From NCBI GenBank assembly GCA_002698785.1, contig PAAG01000041.1, positions 1-64,000 of the forward strand: a DNA stretch of 64,000 nt, in the 5' to 3' direction. Position numbers and translations under genes: made by a program. Origin of the DNA: Verrucomicrobiales bacterium. GTDB taxonomy: Bacteria; Verrucomicrobiota; Verrucomicrobiia; Verrucomicrobiales; DEV007. The notes beneath the pieces were generated by a model, which searched no databases, had not been told where the DNA came from, and saw only the letters and a program-made list of their open reading frames with translations. Positions 7,431 through 15,631 of this stretch are shown piece after piece (positions within the stretch are counted from its first letter, which is position 1; each line of letters opens with the position of its first letter).

Positions 7431-8975
7431 TTAAAACTTCTGCGTCAGCTCGGTGCGGATGCCGAAGCCTTTGTCGCCGGACTCGGTGAGGGAGCCGAAG
7501 CCGCCGAGTGACCAGATCAGGTCGTGGGAGAGGGCGTGCTGGTATTGGAGGGCGAGGGCTCCGGTGGCGTCGCGACCGGTAGCGTCGTCGAGGGGGGCGC
7601 TGCCTCCGATGGAGAGGAGAATCTGACGATACTGATCGGCGTCGAGGAAGTGTTGGTAGGAAAAGGCGAAGCCGAAGGCGTCGCCCCGCTCGGTGTCGAT
7701 GGGTGGGCCGTAGATTCCGATGCCTACGGCGCGCTGAAGGAGGGTGAAGCCGCCGAGTGGTCCTCCCATGGCTGGCCCGCGAGCGGCGGAGGTGTAGTCG
7801 TCAATCTCGAGAAATGAGCTGAGTGTAATGATATCGGAGCTGTGTTTGGTAGGGCGGGAAAGCTGGTGGGTGAAGAGCCAGCCGTCAGCGACTGCGGTTG
7901 ATTCGTAATCGAGAGCGGAGGAGGCGTTCATCCGAAATGTGGAGTGCCAGTAGCCGAGTTGGGCGATGTGACCGAGTCCGAAGTAGGCTCGGTCGCCACC
8001 GCGCCTTTTGCTTCCGCTGACGTAGGCGGCGTCGACTTCGATGGTCATGTCAGGAAAGTCGAAGTTGCCTGAGAGTGCGTAGAAGTCTGCGCTGGAGTCG
8101 CGGCGATTGTCATTGCGATGCAGTTCGTTGAAGCCGGCGTAAGCGGTGAGGCGAGTGGCGGAGGCATTCATCCGAAACAGGTTGTGTCTCGTGATGCCGA
8201 TGGAGTCGATGGTGTCGTCAGCGAGGATGCCATCCTGAAGACGAATGGGTTGGCGACCGATAGAGAACTGGTAGTCGAGGCTGTGGCGATCGTGCGGGTC
8301 GAGGTTGGGGAAGAGTTCCCCGAAGTCGCCTTCGAAGAAAAAGGTGGTCGGCTCGAAATTGAAGGCTTCCTGAAATCCATCGTTGTTGGCACCAGTGAAG
8401 ACTCTTTCTTCATCGAGCGGACGGAATCCGATAAGAAAGCGTTCGGTGCTTGTCAGGTAAAGGTTTCCGAAAAGGTCGAAGCGATTGGCCCACTCGTTGA
8501 AGCGTTCGCCTCCTGCGGCCTCGTAGCTTTGCAGGGCGGTCCGGTAGGAACCGTAGATGAGAAATGAGGGGCGCCACATGGCTCCCGAGGGTGTTTTGAA
8601 TCCGGGATCGATGGGCCCGGGGCTGAGGAACCTGTCACTACCGAAAAGGCTTTTGCGCTCGGGAACCTCGGTGATGGTGTCGTCCGGTTCGCGAGCATCG
8701 AGGAGTTCTCGACGAGCCACGTTTTCTGGAAACACGGCTTCGTCGATTTTCTCCGATACTGTGAGGGGACGGTCGGGAATGTCCTGTGCGTATTCCTGAT
8801 AGGGGACAACTTCTTCGCTGAGGCCAAGTGAATGACCTTGGTCGTGTTGTTCTCCACTGCCACTGAGCCGAACACCGGCGAGGGGGTGGGCCTCGTCGTT
8901 TGCTGCGCATATGGTGCCTACTCCGATCAACCCAACCATGAGCGATCGCAGTATGTTCTGGAAGCGGCCTGTCAT
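7431..8975 (-). CDS. outer-membrane beta-barrel protein coupled to a multiheme cytochrome
   Basis: A 514-residue protein with a Sec signal peptide (cleavage likely after TICA, about residue 24) and a roughly 100-residue polar N-terminal region. The rest shows alternating amphipathic strands rich in aromatic residues (FLIYGSYRTALQSYE, RFLIGFRPLDEERVF, SLDYQFSIGRQPIRLQ, GFAFSYQHFLDADQYRQILL). The chain ends in LTQKF; a terminal phenylalanine is the usual outer-membrane barrel insertion signal. The start codon overlaps the stop of the upstream pentaheme cytochrome by 4 bp (ATGA), implying translational coupling. I do not recognise the exact porin family. A role as the barrel of a porin-cytochrome conduit or as a porin for the cytochrome's substrate is inference from context. 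Confidence 0.82.
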   Translation of the reverse strand: MTGRFQNILRSLMVGLIGVGTICAANDEAHPLAGVRLSGSGEQHDQGHSLGLSEEVVPYQEYAQDIPDRPLTVSEKIDEAVFPENVARRELLDAREPDDTITEVPERKSLFGSDRFLSPGPIDPGFKTPSGAMWRPSFLIYGSYRTALQSYEAAGGERFNEWANRFDLFGNLYLTSTERFLIGFRPLDEERVFTGANNDGFQEAFNFEPTTFFFEGDFGELFPNLDPHDRHSLDYQFSIGRQPIRLQDGILADDTIDSIGITRHNLFRMNASATRLTAYAGFNELHRNDNRRDSSADFYALSGNFDFPDMTIEVDAAYVSGSKRRGGDRAYFGLGHIAQLGYWHSTFRMNASSALDYESTAVADGWLFTHQLSRPTKHSSDIITLSSFLEIDDYTSAARGPAMGGPLGGFTLLQRAVGIGIYGPPIDTERGDAFGFAFSYQHFLDADQYRQILLSIGGSAPLDDATGRDATGALALQYQHALSHDLIWSLGGFGSLTESGDKGFGIRTELTQKF

Positions 8976-11380
8976 GGGCCGGACGTTTCGGTTGTTGGTT
9001 TGGTAGGGGCTGATGAATCAGGGAAGAGTGAAAGGCCGGTAGGTACTCCGCCGGGCCAAAGCTCAGGCAAAAGAGGACCAAGAGTTTGAATCATGTAGTC
9101 TTCGACTTCGGTTGAGCCGCTGAACATGGCCTCGCGGGCTTTCAGTTCTTCTTCGGATGTGTGAGGGAAGGGGTAGTCGGCAACGGAGACTTTGAGGATC
9201 TCCTCTTCGGTCGGCGTGAAGTCGAGCGAGGTGCCGCTCGACGGACGGTCGAGAATGACACATTTGTCCCAAATGGTAACGGCCCCGCCGCGACGTTCTC
9301 CGCCCTGATTTATTTTGTGACCAGAAGTGACACGGCGAGCGACTTCGGCGGGGGAGAGGTTCATGTCGAATCCGACGGAAGAGATTTTCTTCACCAGGCT
9401 GACTGGAACCATCTGTGCGATGAGGCGGATATCGATCCGATAGGGACGCTCCCCGCTGAGTTGACTTGTATTGAGACTGTATTTTGCAGTGCGATGGCTG
9501 AGGGGAGGGATGGTGCGGAATTGTTTTCGGAACCCGCCGCCGCGTCCGGTATGGACCTGTGCTGAGGTGGGTGGGCGGACAAAGGGGATGGGGTCGAGCG
9601 AGGTGTTCACTGCGACGGAGTGCTCGCTTTCTCCACCGGCGAGGTTCCTACCTACAAACTTTGACTGGAGCGAAAAGAGGAACGGGTCGGGTCGCCAGTA
9701 GAGGTCTTCTTTTGTTTGCTTGATGCCTAATGTTTTCTTCCAATCGCTCACGGCGAGCCATTTGCCTTCTTTGGGAGCGCTGGCGTGGACGTAAGCTGAA
9801 TGCAGGTCGCGCAGGTCTCCGTTGGGATCCCGGTCACCAGACTGGAAGAGAACGCGGTCCTGGATATCCCGGATCGTCACTTCGAGAAACATAATTCGCT
9901 CGGCGTCGAATCCGGTGGGAACGGCGTGGCCATTCATGGGATTATGGACGTCGAGTTCAAACGCGAGACTTCTGTTATCGTCTCGCGTGATGGTGAATTC
10001 CCCCAGCTGCAGTCCCCGGCGGAGAAGGCGGGTGCGTTCGGCGTGTGCGCGATTGAGAAGGTTGAACTGTTTGCTCAGAATAAGACGCGCTGCCTTTCGG
10101 CGGTACATGGCGGCCATGGGATCGTCAGCGTCTACCCAGGGAAACGGTGCGCCTGCGAGGCGACGTTTTCTCTCGGTTTCGGAGAGTTCTTCTTCGAATG
10201 CGTCAGTTCCCCAGCCGTCTTCCCAGCGAAACGAAAGCCAATCGGGACGAGCATTTTTTGCCGCGACCTGCGAAGCTTTGCGAAGACGTTCATTCTTTGC
10301 TGCGTCCTGCTCCTCTTTGGATGAGCGCATGTAGTCGATGAGTTCTCCGGCTTCTTCGGAGACCACTTTCTTGAACCACGCGGTGTAGGTGAGTTCGGCG
10401 GCTTCGACGTTGTGAGGAAAGAGACCGGGATGGACGATGCTGTAGTCCGGTCCGATAAACATGTGGTTTGTTCTTTTTCGAGAAGGTGTCGCGATGCCTT
10501 CGCCATGGTCTCTCGGTGAGTTTTTTACTCGGGCGGCGGGACCGTAGGCGTAGTTTTTATCATGTCCGTCTCCGGTGTGCCTCTCTTCGTCGGGGAGGAT
10601 CTTACCGGGGGTCTGGTTCATGTGGCAGTCCTGGCAGCTGTCGCCGTGCGCGCTGGCGGGAGAGTTTTTGAACTCGGTGAATGCCGATTCAAGACGGATT
10701 CCGGTAGGAGAGTTCACGTCGTGACAGGTGCCGCACTGTGCAGAGCGGGAAATGACGGGAGAGGGAAGGGCTTCTTTGTGAACGAGTTTTCCGCGTTCTT
10801 CTTCGGAGGTTACGAGGCCGTAGTCTCCGCTATCGATAGCCGACTTAAGGATCTCTCCTCCATGAGGGCCGAAGACTGGATCGGAGAGTGGACCCTGGTG
10901 AATAGAAAACCGCCCACTGGATGTCCCGTAGTCTTCGTTGACCCGGTGGCAGACAACGCAACTGACCCCTTCTTGGACTGCGGGAGAACGGAGGAGGACG
11001 CTTCCAAAAAGGTCTTCTTCCCGCTCCATTGCGACCGGGGTGTGGCATCGGATGCAGAAGTCGCCGTTTGTGCCTCCCGTGCGTTGGGTGATGAAGGTGT
11101 GCATGGAGTTGAACACCGGGCTCATCATCGCGTAGGCGTGGGGCGAGACGGACCACTCCTCGAAATGATCGGGGTGACACTGAGAACAACTGGCTGCCGT
11201 TGGGAATCGCCCCTCTTTGCGAAGCGTTTCGAGGTAGGTGCGGTGGACTTCGTCTGCTTTCGATGGGGAGGGTGAATTCGAGACCTCTTCACCCAGCGTG
11301 CCCAAAGTCGAGGCGCACATCGTCAGACCAATGCCAACAAGCATCGGGAAACGGACTGAGGGGAAGTGGAAGAGCCGCAT
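8972..11380 (-). CDS. exported pentaheme c-type cytochrome, cytochrome c554-like
   Basis: An 802-residue protein with an N-terminal signal (about 1-30). It has five CxxCH haem sites, all in the first third: CSQCH (65), CIRCH (109), CVVCH (141), CGTCH (216) and CQDCH (249). The first haem is followed by FEEWSVSPHAYA, the CxxCH..W..S.HA pattern of the cytochrome c554 family. The C-terminal 550 residues lack haem sites but carry NPMNGHAVPTG, a motif commonly found in beta-sandwich regions of multihaem oxidoreductases. It probably acts in the periplasm or on the outer membrane as an electron carrier or reductase; the substrate cannot be read from sequence. It is the first gene of an operon with the overlapping barrel gene and is divergent from a tetraheme relative. 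Confidence 0.88.
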   Translation of the reverse strand: MRLFHFPSVRFPMLVGIGLTMCASTLGTLGEEVSNSPSPSKADEVHRTYLETLRKEGRFPTAASCSQCHPDHFEEWSVSPHAYAMMSPVFNSMHTFITQRTGGTNGDFCIRCHTPVAMEREEDLFGSVLLRSPAVQEGVSCVVCHRVNEDYGTSSGRFSIHQGPLSDPVFGPHGGEILKSAIDSGDYGLVTSEEERGKLVHKEALPSPVISRSAQCGTCHDVNSPTGIRLESAFTEFKNSPASAHGDSCQDCHMNQTPGKILPDEERHTGDGHDKNYAYGPAARVKNSPRDHGEGIATPSRKRTNHMFIGPDYSIVHPGLFPHNVEAAELTYTAWFKKVVSEEAGELIDYMRSSKEEQDAAKNERLRKASQVAAKNARPDWLSFRWEDGWGTDAFEEELSETERKRRLAGAPFPWVDADDPMAAMYRRKAARLILSKQFNLLNRAHAERTRLLRRGLQLGEFTITRDDNRSLAFELDVHNPMNGHAVPTGFDAERIMFLEVTIRDIQDRVLFQSGDRDPNGDLRDLHSAYVHASAPKEGKWLAVSDWKKTLGIKQTKEDLYWRPDPFLFSLQSKFVGRNLAGGESEHSVAVNTSLDPIPFVRPPTSAQVHTGRGGGFRKQFRTIPPLSHRTAKYSLNTSQLSGERPYRIDIRLIAQMVPVSLVKKISSVGFDMNLSPAEVARRVTSGHKINQGGERRGGAVTIWDKCVILDRPSSGTSLDFTPTEEEILKVSVADYPFPHTSEEELKAREAMFSGSTEVEDYMIQTLGPLLPELWPGGVPTGLSLFPDSSAPTKPTTETSGP

Positions 11381-11483
11381 GAAAGTGGGAAAGGAAATAA
11401 ACCTGTATTAAAATTATAAATATTATTGTATTTCAGACTGTTTCAAGGTTAAGTTTTATAAAATTTACTGAAAATCGAAGATT
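11381..11483. promoter_or_regulatory. AT-rich divergent promoter between two cytochrome genes
   Basis: The 103-bp gap between the divergent pentaheme and tetraheme cytochrome genes is strikingly AT-rich compared with the surrounding DNA. It contains TATAAT-like hexamers in both directions: ATTATA at 11413-11418 (reads TATAAT leftward) and TATAAA at 11457-11462 (rightward, 22 bp before the ATG). I see no good -35 partner and no clear FNR or NarL site. The call rests on position and composition. Confidence 0.45.
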
Positions 11484-12521
11484 ATGCCGATCTTTTGTCG
11501 ATCACTGCTCGTCGTCTCTTTTGTGGGGTTGCATTCTGTCCTTCCGGCGCAGCAGATTCCTCTGGATGCCGCGAAAACGGCTGGCATCGAATCCTGTCGT
11601 GACTGCCACGAGGAAATGGTGGCGGCGTGGGAGCGATCAATTCATGCAGCGTCGTTCACCACACTGGGACAGTCCGAACTGACGAAGAAGATCGCTGCCC
11701 TGATGCAGATCGAGCCGATGGAAATTCCCATGACGGCGAGTTGCATGAGGTGTCATTACACTCATGAAAGTATCGCTGGTTCTCCGCAGCCGACTGAGGC
11801 GATCAGTTGTGAAAGCTGTCATGGTGAAGCGCTCGACTGGATTGATGTTCACAATCGGAAGTCTGCGCCGCGGGCGGCTCGTATTTCCGATGCGACCGAG
11901 CAAGGTATGGTCCATCCGCAGTCACTCGCGGCGATGGTGAAAAGTTGCTATGGATGCCATGTCGTCGATGATGAGCAATTGGTGAACATGGCAGGACATC
12001 CTGCCATCAGTGATGGTTTTGAATTTCTTTCCTGGTACTCCGGCGAGGTGAAGCACAATTTCCTCGTCGATGAGGGAGGCGCTGTGAAAGGCCATTCAAC
12101 GAATCCACAGCCGATTCCGAGTGCTCGGCGCAGGATGCTCTATGTAACGGGCAAGCTCGTTCATCTTTCCCACACTCTTAAAGCGATGTCCCGAGCGAAG
12201 GACGCGCCAGTCGATCGGGATGGAAAGTATCTACGACTGGAAAATGGGAGGTATACGTTTGCTGTGCAGCATGCGCTGGAAGTAAAGCGAATCCGCAGGG
12301 ATCTCGAGGAAGTGTTGGGAAAGGTATCGATTCCTGAAGTTCGGGATGCTCTCGTTTTGCTCGACACGCTCAGATTTACGACGGGGCAGTCGAACGAGTT
12401 TGATAGTGCGGCAATGGAGCTGGATCGTCTGGCGGAGCGATTTGCCGAGAAAAGATCCGGTGATCAATTTGCAGCTATCGATCCAATTTTGGATCGACTG
12501 GATCCAAAGTTTTCGGAATAG
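11484..12521 (+). CDS. tetraheme c-type cytochrome, cytochrome c554-like
   Basis: A 345-residue exported cytochrome (signal about 1-22, cleavage near PAQ). Four haem sites are visible: CRDCH (38), CMRCH (87), CESCH (109) and CYGCH (155). CRDCHEEMVAAWERSIHAAS follows the cytochrome c554 first-haem pattern. The haem part ends near residue 215; the rest is helical (VQHALEVKRIRRDLEEVL...DRLAERFAE) and may pack against it or bind a partner. In nitrifiers, c554 takes electrons from hydroxylamine oxidoreductase, but no such enzyme is in this window. Neighbours are the divergent pentaheme cytochrome and a convergent FNT channel, so a shared respiratory or detoxification role is likely but unproven. 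Confidence 0.87.
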   Translation: MPIFCRSLLVVSFVGLHSVLPAQQIPLDAAKTAGIESCRDCHEEMVAAWERSIHAASFTTLGQSELTKKIAALMQIEPMEIPMTASCMRCHYTHESIAGSPQPTEAISCESCHGEALDWIDVHNRKSAPRAARISDATEQGMVHPQSLAAMVKSCYGCHVVDDEQLVNMAGHPAISDGFEFLSWYSGEVKHNFLVDEGGAVKGHSTNPQPIPSARRRMLYVTGKLVHLSHTLKAMSRAKDAPVDRDGKYLRLENGRYTFAVQHALEVKRIRRDLEEVLGKVSIPEVRDALVLLDTLRFTTGQSNEFDSAAMELDRLAERFAEKRSGDQFAAIDPILDRLDPKFSE

Positions 12522-12569
12522 GAGCGGGGGGATAGCGTGCCTTGTTAGCCTGGCTGGCTGAAATACTCG

Positions 12570-13382
12570 TCACGGCTTTGGACTTCTCCCGTAGATGACA
12601 TGGTAGACGAGTCCAACCAGGACGGATCCGCCAATGATGTTACCGAGAGTAACGGGGAGGAGGTTGCGGAAAAGGAAGGAGAACCACGTGAGGGATTCTG
12701 GCCCCTCATTTCCGGCCAGGAAAATGCCGAGGGGGACGAGATACATGTTGGCAATGCAGTGCTCGAACCCGGCAGCGACGAAGGCAGAGATGGGAAAAAT
12801 GATGGCGAGGATTTTGCCACCTAATCCCCGGCCAGCCATGGCGAGCCACACCGCGAGACAGACGAGTATGTTGCAGAGGATGCCGCGGAAGAATGCTTCT
12901 GCGAATCCGAGAGAGACTTTGGACTTGGCGATTGCAATGGCCGTTTCTCCGACGAGGCCGTTGTTCATCGATGCGTGGCCCGATTGGGAGACGAGCATCG
13001 CGAGGCCTATGGCACCTATGGCGTTTGTGAGGTAAACGACGCTGAGGTTTCGAAGAAGGAGCTTTGTAGAGATTTTCCGGTGAACCCAGGCCATGACCAT
13101 GAGGTTGTTTCCGGTGAAGAGTTCAGCACCGGCGACGATGACGAGGATGAGGCCGAGGGAGAAGACGACTCCACCGAGGACACGCTGCACGGCAAAACCG
13201 AGATCGGGATCTGCTGCTACGATGGTGTAGTAAAGGGCACCGAGTCCAATGAAGCCTCCTGCGAGAACACCGAGGGCGGCGAGGGGGATAAGTGACAAGT
13301 GCGCTTTCTTCACCCCGACGTTCTCGACTCGTTCAGCGATTTGGTCAGGGGAATAGGAGTCGACTCCGTAGATCTCGGCCAT
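12570..13382 (-). CDS. formate/nitrite transporter (FocA/NirC family)
   Basis: A 270-residue membrane protein with six predicted helices and the FNT hallmarks. These are GAELFTGNN (T90, matching the gating threonine of FocA), FFRGILCNILVCLAVWLA (family signature in helix 4) and AAGFEHCIANMY, where H208 matches the central conserved histidine of the channel. FNT pentamers pass formate, nitrite, hydrosulfide or related monovalent anions across the inner membrane; substrate cannot be assigned from sequence alone. It is convergent with the tetraheme cytochrome gene (48-bp gap), which favours nitrite as a guess. The C-terminus is short (YGRSPKP). Confidence 0.9.
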   Translation of the reverse strand: MAEIYGVDSYSPDQIAERVENVGVKKAHLSLIPLAALGVLAGGFIGLGALYYTIVAADPDLGFAVQRVLGGVVFSLGLILVIVAGAELFTGNNLMVMAWVHRKISTKLLLRNLSVVYLTNAIGAIGLAMLVSQSGHASMNNGLVGETAIAIAKSKVSLGFAEAFFRGILCNILVCLAVWLAMAGRGLGGKILAIIFPISAFVAAGFEHCIANMYLVPLGIFLAGNEGPESLTWFSFLFRNLLPVTLGNIIGGSVLVGLVYHVIYGRSPKP

Positions 13383-13485
13383 GGGACAGGTAAGGGTTCC
13401 TGCTTGTTTTAGCCGATCTGGTTCTGTGGCTCAATTCCGAAAGCTACGCATGGATTGTCGAAGGGACTCGGCAGGAAGTAATGCC

Positions 13486-14331
13486 TTATTTTCCCAAACG
13501 CTCGCGGGCTTCGTTGATGTAGACGTCGTCGATCTCGAAGCCTATGAATTCTTTTACCCCGGCTTCGCCTGCGGCGGTGGCGGCGTGGCCGATTCCGAGA
13601 AAGGGATCCATCATGGTGATGGTGTCAGGTTCTCCGCCGTGGAGTGCGATGCAGCGGCTGGCGAGTTCGACGGGAAAGGTGGCGGGGTGAGGGCGTTCTT
13701 TATTTCGGGACTGGATCGTCTCGTAAGGGATGTACCAGTTGTTGCCCCGGCAACGCTTGTCTTTTCCGCCGGTGTGACCCCAGCGAGCGATGTTGCTCTT
13801 GTCTGCGTAGGGAACTCCGACTGCGATGCGGTCGACGGGGACTTTCCCTGTCTTGGTGAAATGAAAAACGAACTCGTGGCAGTCGTTGAGGAAGCGCTTG
13901 GAATTGATTGGCTTAAAATGGCCGACGGATACGAGGTCGCCATCCCTTTTCTCTACCGTGATGGATTTGATCCAGTGGATGGTGTTCTGCAGGTGCCACT
14001 GATCGCGAAGCGACAATGCAAGTTCGTGGGGCATCCAAGGATTGGCAGGAGTAGCTCCGACGTTTAGGAAGAAGGAACCATCGGGCTTGAGGACGCGCTT
14101 TACCTGGTCGGTCCAATCGCGAGACCAGGCGAGGTATTCTTCGCTGGTGAGGTTGTCTTTGTAGTTCTGATAGTCGATCCCCAGATTGTAGGGAGGCGAG
14201 GTGACGACGATGTCGACGGACTCTTCGGGTAGGCCCTTCATTCCCTCAAGGCAGTCCCCGTGACGCAGGGCAAAGGATGTCGTGTAGGACATGACACCTT
14301 CGAGGCCGGGGAGATATTTGGGGTCCGACAT
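13486..14331 (-). CDS. beta-class SPPY DNA methyltransferase (probable N4-cytosine)
   Basis: A 281-residue DNA methyltransferase. The catalytic motif IV is TSPPY (44-48); the SPPY form is usual for N4-cytosine enzymes, though N6-adenine is not excluded. It precedes the AdoMet motif DPFLGIGHAATAA (242-254), giving the beta-class order, and RPHPATFPVEL (about 213-223) is the conserved helix before it. I chose the ATG at 14331 (MSDPKYLPGL); this starts 10 bp after the stop of the upstream ATPase gene, whereas the longest frame would overlap that gene by about 70 bp. No restriction endonuclease is adjacent. The pairing with an ABC-type ATPase makes either an orphan epigenetic methylase or part of a two-gene defence module possible. 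Confidence 0.88.
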   Translation of the reverse strand: MSDPKYLPGLEGVMSYTTSFALRHGDCLEGMKGLPEESVDIVVTSPPYNLGIDYQNYKDNLTSEEYLAWSRDWTDQVKRVLKPDGSFFLNVGATPANPWMPHELALSLRDQWHLQNTIHWIKSITVEKRDGDLVSVGHFKPINSKRFLNDCHEFVFHFTKTGKVPVDRIAVGVPYADKSNIARWGHTGGKDKRCRGNNWYIPYETIQSRNKERPHPATFPVELASRCIALHGGEPDTITMMDPFLGIGHAATAAGEAGVKEFIGFEIDDVYINEARERLGK

Positions 14332-14341
14332 AGTTGTCTGC

Positions 14342-15532
14342 TCAGTAAGACATGAGTTCGTCGATGAGATCTTCGAGTTCGTCGCGATCGTCCTGGTCTG
14401 TCGTGCTGCCACGTTTGCGGGTGGACTTCGGTGCTGGAGGCTTGGGCCCGTTCAGCGGTGGCAGGTTGAAGTCTTTGGAAAAGATCTGGTTCGGGTTGCT
14501 GCCTCGAGGAGCGATGCCGGTTTCGGCGGTGAGGCGATTTCCAGAATCGAGGGAGAGCCGGATTCGTTGGGATGCTTCGTAAAGTGTAGCGACGAGCGGG
14601 GAATTCGTGGCCGTGAAAGTCTGGATGGGGTTTCCCTGAATGATCGAGCGGTACGTCTTCATCGCTCGGAGAACGGTTGTCGGGTGAAGGCCTTCTTCGG
14701 GATTGTCGAGAATGAGGATGCCAGAGCCTGAGTTTTCCTTGCTCCAGAGTACGAGGTCGGCAACCTGAATGAGCAGGCGCTGCAATGCCGGGCTGAGTGA
14801 ATTTGCAGGGACGTCCTCTCCTGTAACGAGTGACTGGAATCGAGCTTCTTCTTCTTCGGGAATGAAGCGGAGGGAAAGATCGCCGAGGATGTCGTTCCAA
14901 GGATCATCGAAAAGTGGGAGGGGCAAGGGATTCTCTTTTCGATAGGTGGCTTCCATTTCCGCGATGGTTCGGTCGCGGTTCTCAGGGAGGAAATAGTATT
15001 CTTCCAAGCCGCAATCGATATCGAACTGGAGTTGGGAGAGAAAACCTTGCAATTCGATGCCGGGCGTAGAAACGGAGAGCGGGTCTACGGGATCCACATG
15101 AAGTGATGATGCATCCAGCTCTGATGGTTCTTCGGCTTTGTAGTTCTCAAATACGGCAGCGAAAGTATCCAAATCAGGTCGGTCGTCTTTGAGTTTCTTC
15201 CATTCTTCAGCCGATTCGATTTCTGGGGTGAACCAGTGAACCGGGAATGACTCGTGAGCCACCCGTGCCTGCCAGAGTGGCTCGCCATCGATGACGAGTT
15301 TGGTCAGGACTAAGGAGTCAGGGGCGTTTTCTCTTTCTCCTGAATAAAAACCGGAATCCAAGGCGCGCCGGAGTTGCTCGAGAATGGTTGATTTTCCGAT
15401 TCCGTTCTGTCCGATCAGACAGATGTCTCGGAGTGTTTCCTTCGAGGATGGATCGGCGAGATTGAGGTCGAAGTACTCAAACTGCCGGTATCGGGAAATG
15501 ATGATTCGCTGAATTGTTTCGATCGTTGCCAT
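14342..15532 (-). CDS. RecF/SMC-like AAA (ABC-type) ATPase paired with a DNA methyltransferase
   Basis: A 396-residue soluble ATPase of the AAA_15/AAA_21 type. Visible elements are Walker A GQNGIGKST (41-49), a signature-like SLSPALQRLLIQVADLVL, Walker B GILILDNPEEGLHP (D276, with Asn where many ABC ATPases have the catalytic Glu), and a switch-like TFTATNSPLVA. The middle (about 70-230) is acidic and carries no recognised domain. The C-terminus has a basic PKPPAPKSTRKRG linker and then a very acidic helix. No TOPRIM, HNH or PD-D/ExK nuclease is visible, so it is not a complete OLD/GajA protein. The start MATIET at 15532 fits the family; the frame is open 14 codons further. It is in an operon with the downstream methyltransferase. 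Confidence 0.8.
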   Translation of the reverse strand: MATIETIQRIIISRYRQFEYFDLNLADPSSKETLRDICLIGQNGIGKSTILEQLRRALDSGFYSGERENAPDSLVLTKLVIDGEPLWQARVAHESFPVHWFTPEIESAEEWKKLKDDRPDLDTFAAVFENYKAEEPSELDASSLHVDPVDPLSVSTPGIELQGFLSQLQFDIDCGLEEYYFLPENRDRTIAEMEATYRKENPLPLPLFDDPWNDILGDLSLRFIPEEEEARFQSLVTGEDVPANSLSPALQRLLIQVADLVLWSKENSGSGILILDNPEEGLHPTTVLRAMKTYRSIIQGNPIQTFTATNSPLVATLYEASQRIRLSLDSGNRLTAETGIAPRGSNPNQIFSKDFNLPPLNGPKPPAPKSTRKRGSTTDQDDRDELEDLIDELMSY

Positions 15533-15631
15533 GGAAGAGGGGCGGATCATACGGTAAGGACATCGGAGACTCAATCAAGATCGCCTCGAAAGCGGTGTTG
15601 ACCCGGATTCGTAGATATCGAGTATAGGGGC

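Noticed and set aside
13486-14412. Longer start for the methyltransferase at 14412
   Set aside because: Would overlap the ATPase gene by about 70 bp and add a Thr/Ser-rich stretch; MSDPKYLPG at 14331 fits the spacing.
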